Source of the DNA: Bacilli bacterium | GTDB taxonomy: Bacteria; Bacillota_I; Bacilli_A; RF39; UBA660 | Direction: 5' to 3' | Length of the DNA stretch: 64,000 nt | Assembly (NCBI GenBank): GCA_900769695.1 | Contig: CAAGHO010000049.1 | Span: 1-64,000 of the forward strand | Notes under the pieces: model-generated | What the model was told of the DNA's origin: nothing | Database searches by the model: none | Seen by the model: the letters and a program-made list of their open reading frames with translations, nothing else | Shown here: piece after piece, positions 52,620 through 61,321 of the stretch | Numbering within the stretch: the first letter of the stretch is position 1 | Layout of the letters: the number at the start of each line of letters is the position of its first letter | Made by a program: the position numbers and the translations under genes

Positions 52620-54335
52620 TTACCATACTTCGTCCCATGAAAGTGGTTTAATTTCTTTTACCTCTTGTGGGGTTTCCTTAATTTCCCATTCCTCAATAAT
52701 GGCTTGATAATATTTCCGACCATTCCAATAATTTATAGATAGGTTGCAAATAGTAGAAGCCAGTACAAACCGTTCTGACATATCATCTAACCAGTTCTCA
52801 CTCTCTTTAAACTTAATGAATGTTACCCCATCTTTACTAAACCGTAACGTCTTTTTGTCTTTGCCAATTACCTCTACATCAGAAACATTCAATTTAAAAT
52901 CAATGGCAAAAACTGGTTTAATTAAATCATTATTCCAAATACATTCCCATTGGTCTGCAAACCCAAACAAACATTTTGGCAAATTATCTTTTTCCAAATC
53001 ATAACTTTTTACAACTGGAATTGACGGTAATTCTATTTTTTCATTAGTAAATTTATCTTGAATATATTTATAAATCTTTTCTTCGTTTTCTTTTTTATAT
53101 CCAATTCCAAATGCTTTATCATGTCCTTGTGCAATTTCAAATAACCCACTATTTTGACATAAATTAAGAATTTCATAATCAGACCGGCAAGAACCAGTTA
53201 CAAATCCATTACTTTCATGTGTAGCAAATACAATCGGAGTTTCGTCTTTCAATTTATTAGCGATTAAACCACTGTAAGGGTACTGTTCCACGTTTTCAAG
53301 ATACTTAATGCCTAACAACGGTACATTATCAGTGCGTAGAACCATGCTACAGCCGTCTTTAATTGTTTCAGCGACAATCTTATCCTGTATAGCTTTCTGG
53401 TCTTTAATTTTGGCTAGTACGCTTTCAAACATTTCTGAATGACTATCAGTAAAACAGAAAAACAATTCAGCTTTCAATTGTTGGTTGTCACTCCTACATA
53501 CTGCGTTAAGATAAGGACATATCATAAATCCTATTGACTTCCAAGTAACTTCATTAGTATAGTTTAAATTTTCATTCAGATAAGTTAAAAATTCATTCTG
53601 CATATTTGCTATAGAAGTGCCTACCATTAGAAAATCTCTATTCTCTTGTGAAAGCATATTGCAATTATCAGACACTAAACTAAATGCTACTAAGTCTACA
53701 TATTTTGCACTTGCACTTGTTTTACAACTTGGGTTATTATTGCAATAATATTTAATAAATTTATTCACAACGCCAGTACCACTAAGGCACTTATTCTTTA
53801 CCCAACCTTGTTGATTACTAATCACCGCTGTTTCATAATTACTAATATATTCCCTTTTATATGGAACAATCTTATGGTGGTCTATTATCAATATATGGGT
53901 ATTAAGGAAATTCAAATCTTCTTGTGCTTGATAGTCATTGCTACCTGCATCTGGCACAATTAACAAATTAATTTCATTATGTAGTACCCAGTTCTGTACG
54001 TTTTCTGTAATACCATGTTTTTTATCTGAATGAAAATATATGAAAATAGGATTCTTAACTTTTAAATCGTTTTTAAGAAAATTATACATCATAACAGCAG
54101 AAAACAAACCATCACAGTCGCAATCTTGTACAATTCCTATATGATTAGTTTGATTACTTAATATCTTGTGTAATAATTCTTTTCCTTCTTGCATATTATC
54201 ATATCGTTCTGGGCGTTCTACGTATTTGTAAGTAGGATACAAATATTCTTCAACATCTTTAATACCAAACGCTTCTAAATATTGTTCTTCCCATCTGGAT
54301 AAATCAATATTAGGTAAAATTTCTTTTACTTGCAT
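52620..54335 (-). CDS. RecJ-like DHH-family single-strand exonuclease
   Basis: About 571 residues, started at ATG 54335 five bases after AGGAG (GTG 54341 is too close). Metal-binding motifs: D-C-D-C-D-G at 71-76, D-A-G near 129, and D-H-H at 152-154, all in the DHH order. The middle has a later G-x-x-x-x-A-Q-G-H-D-K-A-F-G-I-G segment of the DHHA1-like domain. RecJ enzymes digest 5' single strands during repair and recombination. It ends 6 bases before the next operon's promoter. Confidence 0.85.
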   Translation of the reverse strand: MQVKEILPNIDLSRWEEQYLEAFGIKDVEEYLYPTYKYVERPERYDNMQEGKELLHKILSNQTNHIGIVQDCDCDGLFSAVMMYNFLKNDLKVKNPIFIYFHSDKKHGITENVQNWVLHNEINLLIVPDAGSNDYQAQEDLNFLNTHILIIDHHKIVPYKREYISNYETAVISNQQGWVKNKCLSGTGVVNKFIKYYCNNNPSCKTSASAKYVDLVAFSLVSDNCNMLSQENRDFLMVGTSIANMQNEFLTYLNENLNYTNEVTWKSIGFMICPYLNAVCRSDNQQLKAELFFCFTDSHSEMFESVLAKIKDQKAIQDKIVAETIKDGCSMVLRTDNVPLLGIKYLENVEQYPYSGLIANKLKDETPIVFATHESNGFVTGSCRSDYEILNLCQNSGLFEIAQGHDKAFGIGYKKENEEKIYKYIQDKFTNEKIELPSIPVVKSYDLEKDNLPKCLFGFADQWECIWNNDLIKPVFAIDFKLNVSDVEVIGKDKKTLRFSKDGVTFIKFKESENWLDDMSERFVLASTICNLSINYWNGRKYYQAIIEEWEIKETPQEVKEIKPLSWDEVW

Positions 54336-54347
54336 ATACACTCCTTA

Positions 54348-54382
54348 TACTAATAAAAGCACCCTTGTATAAGAGTGCTTTT
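54348..54382 (-). terminator. Terminator of first SSB-like gene
   Basis: AAAAGCACCCTT (54355-54366) pairs with AAGAGTGCTTTT (54371-54382) with one mismatch; read on the - strand a short T run follows. It separates the SSB-like gene from the RecJ-like gene. Confidence 0.75.
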
Positions 54383-54393
54383 ACTTTTTTGAA

Positions 54394-55218
54394 TTAATCT
54401 AAGTTGAATCCATTTGGATTATGTCTAGTTTTTACTGTGACTTTATTACGTTTTTCTTTTACAGGTTTCTTTGGTTCAACTTTTACTAAATTGCTTACTT
54501 CACCGTTTTTGCTAACTAACATTGCATCTGCTACAGAAATTTCATAAGCAACCTTTTCTTCAACATTACCGTTTTCATATCGCTTATTGTACTTTCTACT
54601 CTGAACACGCCCATGAATATTAACCTGTGTACCAATTCCTAATTTACCAATAGCAGAAGCGGCTTTGCCCCAAAAGATACAAGGAATGTAATAAGATACA
54701 CTACGCTTATTTGTATTGATATTAACACCTAACATAACGTCAGCAATGGTTCTTTCCTGTTTAACCCAAATACCTTTCTCATCTTTAAGACCGGGGGTTT
54801 TTCTTACAATTACATCTTTTACAATATAACCAGTAATTTCAATGTTATTACTTGGTTTTGTATTGTCAGCAACGATTAAGATATTATTTGGTTTAACAAA
54901 TAAAATTAACTTGCTCTTGCCGTTCTCAATATGCTCATTGTAAGAAGCCATAATTCCCTCAACGCAGACTGTGTAATTCTGTGAGCCGTAGGACTTTTCC
55001 TCAGTAAGTGAAAATGCTTCTTTAAGGACTTTTTCAGAAGCCATGATAGGGAGTACATCATCAGTACCGCTATCTCTTTTTACACAAATGAAACTCTCAT
55101 AAATATTTGTTCCTTTTGTGGAATGATGATAAGTAAAATCCTCTGTGATAGTTCCTGTTAAAACCACCTTGTTAAGTTCTAACTCTACTTCTTTTAATTC
55201 AGTTGTGTTCTCTGCCAT
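54394..55218 (-). CDS. Tandem OB-fold single-strand DNA-binding protein
   Basis: A 274-residue protein with two SSB-like OB folds. The second, ~125-235, is clear: I-E-I-T-G-Y-I-V-K-D, Y-Y-I-P-C-I-F-W-G-K-A-A, G-T-Q-V-N-I-H-G-R-V-Q-S-R-K-Y, V-A-Y-E-I-S-V. The first (~14-115) begins N-K-V-V-L-T-G-T-I-T. The C-terminus is basic and has no acidic SSB tail. It should coat single strands at the fork or in recombination. It has its own promoter and terminator, consistent with high expression. Confidence 0.8.
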   Translation of the reverse strand: MAENTTELKEVELELNKVVLTGTITEDFTYHHSTKGTNIYESFICVKRDSGTDDVLPIMASEKVLKEAFSLTEEKSYGSQNYTVCVEGIMASYNEHIENGKSKLILFVKPNNILIVADNTKPSNNIEITGYIVKDVIVRKTPGLKDEKGIWVKQERTIADVMLGVNINTNKRSVSYYIPCIFWGKAASAIGKLGIGTQVNIHGRVQSRKYNKRYENGNVEEKVAYEISVADAMLVSKNGEVSNLVKVEPKKPVKEKRNKVTVKTRHNPNGFNLD

Positions 55219-55256
55219 TGTTTATATTTTCCTTTCGTTATTAATTTGATAGATTT

Positions 55257-55285
55257 ATCATAACATATTTTGTACAATATGTCAA
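55257..55285 (-). promoter_or_regulatory. Promoter for first SSB-like gene
   Basis: On the - strand: TTGACA (55285-55280), 17-base spacer, TATGAT (55262-55257). The -35 overlaps the stop of the small membrane protein. Confidence 0.8.
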
Positions 55286-55437
55286 TGCTTTTTGAAATAT
55301 TTTTCATATAATTTTATTAGCCATTCTACCATAACAAACACAATAGTTAATACAATTAAAATCGGTGAAATTAAAACAACCAATATCAGTTCACCGAAAA
55401 ATCTTAACCAATTATATGATTTTTCTTTATTGTTCAA
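55282..55437 (-). CDS. Small single-pass membrane protein, 51 residues
   Basis: TTG at 55437 overlaps the end of the primase gene and opens 51 codons ending TGA within the next promoter's -35. The protein has a polar, basic N-terminus (N-K-E-K-S), one long hydrophobic segment (~17-38, L-I-L-V-V-L-I-S-P-I-L-I-V), then W-L-I-K-L-Y-E-K. The intact membrane plan and the exact fill of the gap support a real gene; the ribosome site is weak. Confidence 0.5.
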   Translation of the reverse strand: MNNKEKSYNWLRFFGELILVVLISPILIVLTIVFVMVEWLIKLYEKYFKKH

Positions 55438-56554
55438 CGATTTCTCTTTTTTCATATAATTTTTCCCATACTTCCTTGCCTTTATCAGAGGGAGAATCTT
55501 TATAGCTTAACAAAGGTTCTTTATCATTATCGTCATAGATAACATAAATCTCTTTTACAAAACCTTTAAACTTATCAATGATTTTGTTTACTTTTGCTTT
55601 CCATTTAATGTATTCTTCCGTAAGTTCACCATTATCATCGTATACCATATGATATTGTTTATCTAAAGCAATTCCAATTTTTTCAACACCTAATTGGATA
55701 AGTTTATTTCTTTTAGCGTTTTGCAAATTCATTCCAAACATACCAACAGTATTATTGATTGTTAATATATCTTCCATTTGCATTACACTCTTTGGTGCTT
55801 CAAATAAAATGGCTTCTTTGGTATTTTCTATATTTGCTTTTGTCCAATTCAGTCCGTATAAGACAGTAGAAGCATTAAATCTGTATTCTGCATTGTTCTC
55901 TACAAGTTTAACTGGAAGATACTTGTAACCCATTTCTACTAACTCTGGATTGAGATTTCTGCCATGTAACCCAACCAATTCCCCGTTCTCGTCAAAAACA
56001 GGAATCACTATTTGTTGAGCATATGGATAAAATCTTATTTCAAACATTTCCATAGTCTGAATACTTATACCATCATTAAGAAAAGAAGTGTGATATATTT
56101 TTGGAAAAAAATCTAAGATAGCTTTATCATAAGTTTGTGTGAGTGAATTTCCATTTTTTATACGGATATATCTGCTTAAATCATCTTCCCAATTATATAC
56201 TTTTGTACTTTTCTTATGAATCCTTTGTATATCATCATAAGGAATGTTACAAACATCACAAACATATTGTAATGCTTCTGGGAAAGTATATTCCTCTCCC
56301 AGAAGTTTTTTTCTTTTCTGAACTAAACTATAAACAGAGTAAGAAACGTCACATATATAACAAAGAAATATCTTTTTATCTTTATAGAAATAAAGTTTAT
56401 TCTTTTTACCATCTGGATTTCTCTCATGGCATATAGAAGTAAATAATATTTCTCTGTCATTTTCGTGAATCACTGTAGCACCTAATGATACAGCAACTTT
56501 TCTATAATCGTCTATAGTTAGCTGTTTGGTTAAACGTTTTGCGTCAATACCCAT
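55427..56554 (-). CDS. DnaG-type primase
   Basis: A 375-residue protein. The N-terminal zinc domain has Cys-42/His-43 and Cys-65/Cys-68 (C-H-E-R, then C-Y-I-C) in the CHC2 layout. The TOPRIM part starts with E-A-I-L-F-E-A-P-K near 248 (Glu-252 region) and A-L-D-K-Q near 295, with a later K-D-S-P-S-D. It is shorter than cellular DnaG because it lacks the helicase-binding tail. It makes RNA primers for lagging strands. A DnaB-type helicase lies ~1 kb upstream in the same operon. Confidence 0.85.
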   Translation of the reverse strand: MGIDAKRLTKQLTIDDYRKVAVSLGATVIHENDREILFTSICHERNPDGKKNKLYFYKDKKIFLCYICDVSYSVYSLVQKRKKLLGEEYTFPEALQYVCDVCNIPYDDIQRIHKKSTKVYNWEDDLSRYIRIKNGNSLTQTYDKAILDFFPKIYHTSFLNDGISIQTMEMFEIRFYPYAQQIVIPVFDENGELVGLHGRNLNPELVEMGYKYLPVKLVENNAEYRFNASTVLYGLNWTKANIENTKEAILFEAPKSVMQMEDILTINNTVGMFGMNLQNAKRNKLIQLGVEKIGIALDKQYHMVYDDNGELTEEYIKWKAKVNKIIDKFKGFVKEIYVIYDDNDKEPLLSYKDSPSDKGKEVWEKLYEKREIVEQ

Positions 56555-56573
56555 GTTTGACCGCCTTTTATCT

Positions 56574-56870
56574 TTACTTTGTTTTATTTACTTCTTTCAT
56601 TGATTCTCTAATCAGTTTCTTTAATCTTAATGTTTCAGCTTTATAATCAGCAATATAATCAGCCAATTCATAAGTTTTCTTTTTTGTTCTTCTGTTAATC
56701 AGTTCTGTGATAATTCTTTCTACGGCTTTATCAATAGAAGAATAATAACCAAGTACATTCCATTTGATGTATTCTTTACCTTTAGATGATAATTTTGCAC
56801 CACTATCTTCCTGTGCGATATACTGATAAGCGTCTACTAAAATATAAAAATCGTCAATTACATGAATCAT
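56574..56870 (-). CDS. Hypothetical DUF5405-like protein
   Basis: A 98-residue protein: strand F-Y-I-L-V-D-A-Y-Q, then W-N-V-L-G-Y-Y-S-S-I-D-K-A-V-E-R-I-I and a Lys/Arg-rich C-terminal helix. This short Y-Y-x-S-I-x-K-A pattern recurs in the 62778 gene, so the two may be relatives. AAAGGAGAATAA precedes the ATG. Function unknown. Confidence 0.55.
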   Translation of the reverse strand: MIHVIDDFYILVDAYQYIAQEDSGAKLSSKGKEYIKWNVLGYYSSIDKAVERIITELINRRTKKKTYELADYIADYKAETLRLKKLIRESMKEVNKTK

Positions 56871-56893
56871 TTTTTTATTCTCCTTTATATAAA

Positions 56894-57406
56894 TTATTTA
56901 ATTGAAAGTGACTGACTAATTCTTAAACCGTCAACACCATCAATATGTTTTCCCTCTTTTTCTGCAACCTTTACATCAGCTAACAAAGTTTTCTTATCCA
57001 ATTTCTTTTCTGTCACTACATTGAAATACTTTTCTGGAATACGGCTTTCGTCTAATTGTCCTAACTGCGGTGCATTATTTCTTATTGAAATAGTATACAA
57101 ATTACCACCACACTTTTTAGTGTTTGTGGTCTGCATAGCATATAATAATGCGTTTTTAAGTCTTTCGACAGCATTTTCTGCTGTTTTCTTTCTTGTGGTC
57201 AATCTATCAATCTCTTTCTTGATGTTCTCAATCTGACCTTCGTATTCTTTAATGACATATACATAATTTTCTGCTTTAGTATCTAACTCACCAGACAAGC
57301 CCTCTAATGTATCTTTTAACACGTCTGAATCTGGCTCATCTTCAAGCATAATCATTAACTGCATCATCTCTCCTGTGATTTCCCTTAAAGTTCCTGTTAC
57401 TGCCAT
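56894..57406 (-). CDS. Siphovirus Gp157-like protein
   Basis: A 170-residue protein of the Gp157 type: a helical coiled-coil first part (I-E-N-I-K-K-E-I-D-R-L, K-K-T-A-E-N-A-V-E-R-L-K-N-A-L-L-Y-A-M) and a C-terminal beta part (Y-T-I-S-I-R-N-N, I-P-E-K-Y-F, then G-L-R-I-S-Q-S). The founding member is in phage Sfi21; the role is not firmly known, and superinfection resistance has been suggested. It lies among replication genes here as elsewhere. GGAGGAAACGCAA precedes the ATG. Confidence 0.8.
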   Translation of the reverse strand: MAVTGTLREITGEMMQLMIMLEDEPDSDVLKDTLEGLSGELDTKAENYVYVIKEYEGQIENIKKEIDRLTTRKKTAENAVERLKNALLYAMQTTNTKKCGGNLYTISIRNNAPQLGQLDESRIPEKYFNVVTEKKLDKKTLLADVKVAEKEGKHIDGVDGLRISQSLSIK

Positions 57407-57423
57407 TTGCGTTTCCTCCTTGT

Positions 57424-57534
57424 TTATTTAATCTTATTATATAATTTATCCAAAAAGCATACCCAGCTACGGACTGCTTTCAGATTTAACTTGATAACTT
57501 GTATGCCTACAAGTCTTAAAACGTCTGTTACCAT
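57424..57534 (-). CDS. Possible 36-residue peptide
   Basis: ATG 57534 follows TAGGGGTTAG, fourteen bases after the helicase stop, and opens 36 codons that end just before the Gp157 ribosome site. The peptide is amphipathic and basic (L-R-L-V-G-I-Q-V-I-K-L). ACTTGTA and TACAAGT inside it could also form a hairpin, so the region may instead be regulatory RNA. Confidence 0.3.
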   Translation of the reverse strand: MVTDVLRLVGIQVIKLNLKAVRSWVCFLDKLYNKIK

Positions 57535-57547
57535 ATGTTACTAACCC

Positions 57548-59053
57548 CTATCTTAGTTTTATATCTGTCTTATCCACATTAATCGGCTGATTATATTGGT
57601 CTGTACAAAAGCAATCACTTATTCTACCAGTTCCCATATCTACATTAACCCATGCTTTAATGTTCTGTCCATAACGTGAAAATCTTGTTTTAAAATTATG
57701 AAGAATATGAGTAGGTCTTTTTTTACTTCCGAATCCTTTACGATTGATTAATGTATCTACAAGTTCCAATTCTTTAGGTCTAAGAAAAGATAATATAGCA
57801 CCGTTATCTAGTTTAGTCTTAATCTGTTTAGAACCATAAATGCATCTTTCATCTAAAAGTTCGTTGACTTGCTCATTACCATTTAACTGAGTACCTGTGC
57901 AAGTGCCTATATTAAATTCCTCAGATAAACTTTTAAGCGTAGTTGCAATTTGGAAAAGGACTTTATCTTCTCGAATAGGAATACTTGTCATTTGTTTATA
58001 TTCAGTTCCAAACTCTGAGTTGTCCCAAATGTAATCAAAAAAGCAATAACTCGCTCCCCATAAATGGCATTGACGATATATTTCTTTTAACTTTGTAGCC
58101 GTAAAATCTGGTTGGTCAAATAATTCAATATGACTTTCATAAAGAATTTTTCCTGCTTCAATCAAACGTTCTTTTTCAAATTTGTTATATTTTCCGTCAA
58201 GGATTTTATGATATGGAACACCACTTATCCATGAGATAAACTTAGGTTGAATTTCAGTTGATAAATCCATTTCTGTATTAATCATAAATCCATCACCAGA
58301 TTTATAAGGATTATCTACATATTTTTCTTCATCAAAATCCCAATAACGATTAGCACATACATTACATAAATCACCAATGGAAGTTGTTGTCTTTCCTTGT
58401 CCAGATGAACCAGACCTTAATAATAAATGTCCTCTTTGCCAACCTCTGTATAAAGTAGTTAAATATTTACTTTGAAGTATAGCACCAATAACAGGTTCAC
58501 TTTCAAAACCATTTAAAGTATCTTCCCATTTTTCACCTGCTCTTAACGTTTCTCTACATAATTCTGTATTAAATTCCATTCTAAGAGAGGTCATTTTACC
58601 CTCAATCTTATTAAGGATTTCTTGCATGGAAAAACGATTAAACTTTTCTATTTCTGCTTCTTCTGGTTTAGTTTCATCATAAAATTCTGTAATGTCAATA
58701 CCTAATTCTTTAGCTTTTCTAAGCAAACTATATTTTCTAATAATATTATAATGCAGTTCATAATTATCCACATTAACCAATTTCTTAATAGTTGCTATAA
58801 ATTCAAGATAATTGTTATCTGTACAAACCTCTAACTGTTCTGGATAATTCTGTAAAAATTTATCTAAAACAATTTCGTCTATTTGTTCTGCACCATTTTT
58901 AAATAACCATGATATAGATTTATATAAAATCTCATGGAATAAAATGGGTTTAAAATCATCTGAGTTAATAGGGAACTTCTTACTGACTGTTAAAGAGGGA
59001 TTCTGTAATAATACCCCCAAACACATTGAAGCATCTGACGCTGAATACAACAT
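57548..59053 (-). CDS. dnaB: Replicative DNA helicase, DnaB-type (SF4)
   Basis: A 501-residue protein. An N-terminal helical domain (~1-150) is followed by a RecA-fold ATPase: Walker A G-S-S-G-Q-G-K-T-T at 215-223, I-N-T-E-M-D-L-S-T-E, then W-G-A-S-Y-C-F-F-D-Y-I-W-D as Walker B, and T-C-T-G-T-Q-L-N as the sensor strand. It unwinds the fork ahead of the polymerase. It starts directly on the stop of the zinc-ribbon gene (TAAATG). Confidence 0.88.
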   Translation of the reverse strand: MLYSASDASMCLGVLLQNPSLTVSKKFPINSDDFKPILFHEILYKSISWLFKNGAEQIDEIVLDKFLQNYPEQLEVCTDNNYLEFIATIKKLVNVDNYELHYNIIRKYSLLRKAKELGIDITEFYDETKPEEAEIEKFNRFSMQEILNKIEGKMTSLRMEFNTELCRETLRAGEKWEDTLNGFESEPVIGAILQSKYLTTLYRGWQRGHLLLRSGSSGQGKTTTSIGDLCNVCANRYWDFDEEKYVDNPYKSGDGFMINTEMDLSTEIQPKFISWISGVPYHKILDGKYNKFEKERLIEAGKILYESHIELFDQPDFTATKLKEIYRQCHLWGASYCFFDYIWDNSEFGTEYKQMTSIPIREDKVLFQIATTLKSLSEEFNIGTCTGTQLNGNEQVNELLDERCIYGSKQIKTKLDNGAILSFLRPKELELVDTLINRKGFGSKKRPTHILHNFKTRFSRYGQNIKAWVNVDMGTGRISDCFCTDQYNQPINVDKTDIKLR

Positions 59054-59704
59054 TTACAGTTCCTCCCATTTAGGAATATTTGTTTCTTTTTTCTTTCGTT
59101 CAATAAACACTGTTTCATCTTCTTCAATCTTATCTGTAATATCTTTAATTTTTCTTTGTTGATTCCAAAAATCTCTAGCTTGTATATAATATTTTGGAAA
59201 AATCTGTCCTAACCCCCATTCATTATTCCAGTCTAGTTTTAAAGTTTCATGGAAAAATTTCAATGTCATTATCATACCAGTCCACTTATACCCAAATTTA
59301 TCATGTATCAGTGGTGCTTGCCTTTGTAGTAAAGGAAAATCACATTGTTTATTGCTCATATCGAAATAAATATAATCAAGAAATGTTTCCTCAAAATATG
59401 CTTCACTACCAACATATTTATTGTTATATTCATTTTCCGAACAATAATAGTAACCTTGTTTTGTTATAAAAGATTTATCTTTTTGTATTTTTTTACCACA
59501 ACAACGGCAAGTAGCTGTCTTGTCAGCATTATTACTATTCGTTTTTTTTGCCGATAATTCCTTTATTGCGTTGTTATAACATTCTTCATTACAATAATAC
59601 ATTCTTGGTTTATCTGGACTTGTAAAACTTTTGCTCTTATAAATACTATTTTTACAGTATCTACATTTTACTTTTGTATCGCCTTTTTTAATTTTTTCTT
59701 CCAT
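59054..59704 (-). CDS. Zinc-ribbon protein coupled to helicase, possible loader
   Basis: A 216-residue protein. Residues 13-45 (C-R-Y-C ... Y-Y-C-N-E-E-C-Y) and 65-90 (C-R-C-C-G-K ... Y-Y-C-S) are two treble-clef-like zinc modules. Residues ~100-216 are helical with F-L-D-Y-I-Y-F-D and a W-x-W-rich end. The stop touches the helicase ATG, so the two are coupled; a helicase-loading or origin role is a reasonable guess, with no loader motif visible. AAAGGG precedes the ATG. Confidence 0.55.
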   Translation of the reverse strand: MEEKIKKGDTKVKCRYCKNSIYKSKSFTSPDKPRMYYCNEECYNNAIKELSAKKTNSNNADKTATCRCCGKKIQKDKSFITKQGYYYCSENEYNNKYVGSEAYFEETFLDYIYFDMSNKQCDFPLLQRQAPLIHDKFGYKWTGMIMTLKFFHETLKLDWNNEWGLGQIFPKYYIQARDFWNQQRKIKDITDKIEEDETVFIERKKKETNIPKWEEL

Positions 59705-59729
59705 ATTATTTCCCTTTCAATATATATAA

Positions 59730-59758
59730 ATTCTATCACAAATTATATGATTTGTCAA
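59730..59758 (-). promoter_or_regulatory. Promoter for helicase-primase operon
   Basis: On the - strand: TTGACA (59758-59753), 17-base spacer, TAGAAT (59735-59730). Confidence 0.75.
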
Positions 59759-59803
59759 TATAAAAAATGAAACTCCTTACCGATTAAAGTAAAGAGTTTC
59801 ATT
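59758..59803 (-). terminator. Terminator between recombinase and helicase operons
   Basis: AATGAAACTC (59766-59775) pairs with GAGTTTCATT (59794-59803); on the - strand a TTTTTTA run follows. The next promoter begins immediately after it. Confidence 0.85.
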
Positions 59804-59813
59804 ATAAATTTTA

Positions 59814-60125
59814 TTATCTTAACATTGACGGAGAAATGATATTTTCGTTAAATTCATCAAAAGCCGTAATACCGACAATCCGATTAGCCTTGTTTCTTTT
59901 CTCTCTTAAACTGCTATCATAATCGTCCAGATAACTTTTAAATCGTTCTTCTTGGTTCTCGTTCATAATAATATGAATGTCCGGCTTTATTTCTTCATCG
60001 TTCCTAATCAGTACAGCAATGTATTTAAACCCTGTGTTCATACTCATTATATACTGATTAATAAAAGTTTCTCTACTTATTTTTACTTGCTTGTATCTGG
60101 ATTTCTTTTTAGATTGAAACGGCAT
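59814..60125 (-). CDS. Hypothetical protein after Sak4-like ATPase
   Basis: A 103-residue protein with a basic start (Q-S-K-K-K-S-R-Y-K-Q-V), strands around Y-I-A-V-L-I-R and I-H-I-I-M, and an acidic helical C-terminus. Starts 3 bases after the Sak4-like gene and ends its operon. Possibly an accessory recombination factor; no family recognised. Confidence 0.5.
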   Translation of the reverse strand: MPFQSKKKSRYKQVKISRETFINQYIMSMNTGFKYIAVLIRNDEEIKPDIHIIMNENQEERFKSYLDDYDSSLREKRNKANRIVGITAFDEFNENIISPSMLR

Positions 60126-60128
60126 TTT

Positions 60129-61163
60129 TTATACCTCTACAACAATTCCTCTGTCGCAACAGAAGTCCACAAAATTATTATAAATACTTTCAAGACAAGC
60201 AAGTTCATCATCTGTAGCAGAACTAATCTTCCTACCCTTTCCTAACTGGTCGGCAACAACTTGATTAATATATTCTGGATAAGTTTTCCAAAGTTTCTGT
60301 ACATATGGCTGAATTAAAGCTAACCATTCCTCTTTAGTTGTTACGTTTTCATAAGGCTTAAATGTAGTAAGTCCAACATTTTCATTCTCAGCAGATTTCT
60401 TAATAGCTTTTTCCATTGCATCGCACATGTTCTTTGCTGTGAATGGGTCAATAAATGCTTGCATAGCATATCTACTTCTAGCAAATACATGAGAAGTCTG
60501 CTTACAAATACCAGTAGACATTATTGTTTCATTTGTTTCTGGGTCAATACCATTTGATTTAAGATAAATTGTAAAATCACAAATATCTCTAATCATACGC
60601 ATAGAAGATTTAACATTTCCAGAACCTTTAGGCTGAACAAAAGTTGTGGTTTCACCTGTTAATTCATCAACGTGATTCTCGTCAACTTCCTCGTGAGCAA
60701 TGAAAATAATAAAATATCCCTGTGATGTAAGTTTATTAATCTGCATTGCAAATTTACGTCTAGCAATCTTATAACCATTAGATTTTCCTTCAATTTCACT
60801 TAAATCTCTTACACCAAACTCTTTACATACAGACTGTTCACAAAGGTCAACAAGGTTCTCCGCAGTATCAATAATTACTGTAAAAAACTTTTCATGCATT
60901 TCTTTACTTGTCTGTGGTGCTGTAAGATAATTTACATTAGTTGTAAAATCAGCCCAAGAATTAATAGCAATTTTATAACCCCTAACACCATTACCACCGC
61001 TCTCAGTCATTAAAAGTAAAGGCCTTTCACATTTCATAGCTTGTGTTGTCTTTCCCAATGAATTGCCAGAATATAACAAAACACGTTGACCAGCTAAACC
61101 TCCTACCATTTCTTCAATTTTAAGGTCTAAAAGTGGGTTATTTCTTTTCTTTTCGTCTGCCAT
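60129..61163 (-). CDS. Sak4-like RecA-fold ATPase
   Basis: A 344-residue protein. Walker A S-G-N-S-L-G-K-T-T at 32-40, Walker B-like F-T-V-I-I-D-T-A-E near 93, and Y-F-I-I-F-I-A-H-E-E as a later beta strand match the AAA_24/Sak4 phage ATPases. These are short RecA-like proteins that assist strand annealing and recombination with a cognate SSB. The SSB-like gene at 61322 lies upstream in the same direction. The C-terminal ~90 residues are an extra helical region. ATGGAGGAATTAAATA precedes the ATG. Confidence 0.75.
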   Translation of the reverse strand: MADEKKRNNPLLDLKIEEMVGGLAGQRVLLYSGNSLGKTTQAMKCERPLLLMTESGGNGVRGYKIAINSWADFTTNVNYLTAPQTSKEMHEKFFTVIIDTAENLVDLCEQSVCKEFGVRDLSEIEGKSNGYKIARRKFAMQINKLTSQGYFIIFIAHEEVDENHVDELTGETTTFVQPKGSGNVKSSMRMIRDICDFTIYLKSNGIDPETNETIMSTGICKQTSHVFARSRYAMQAFIDPFTAKNMCDAMEKAIKKSAENENVGLTTFKPYENVTTKEEWLALIQPYVQKLWKTYPEYINQVVADQLGKGRKISSATDDELACLESIYNNFVDFCCDRGIVVEV

Positions 61164-61227
61164 TATTTAATTCCTCCATATGAAATCATTATGTTTTATT
61201 TATATCAATTTTTATTTCTTAAATTAG

Positions 61228-61289
61228 TACAAGCGGTTTGATTTTTTTAGACTACCAATTTATCATCTAACCTATCCTAACCGCTTGTA
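61228..61289. repeat. 11-bp inverted repeat between SSB-like and Sak4-like genes
   Basis: TACAAGCGGTT (61228-61238) and AACCGCTTGTA (61279-61289) are perfect inverted copies with a 40-base loop. There is no T run after the stem on the - strand, so it is not a standard terminator. The intergenic space of 158 bases holds no gene. Confidence 0.75.
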
Positions 61290-61294
61290 ACCAC

Positions 61295-61310
61295 TTTATA
61301 CTAACTCATA
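61295..61310. repeat. 16-bp repeated motif, copy 1
   Basis: TTTATACTAACTCATA, identical to 63834-63849. Both copies lie in intergenic DNA of the early - strand region. Confidence 0.7.
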
Positions 61311-61321
61311 ACTACTTATTT

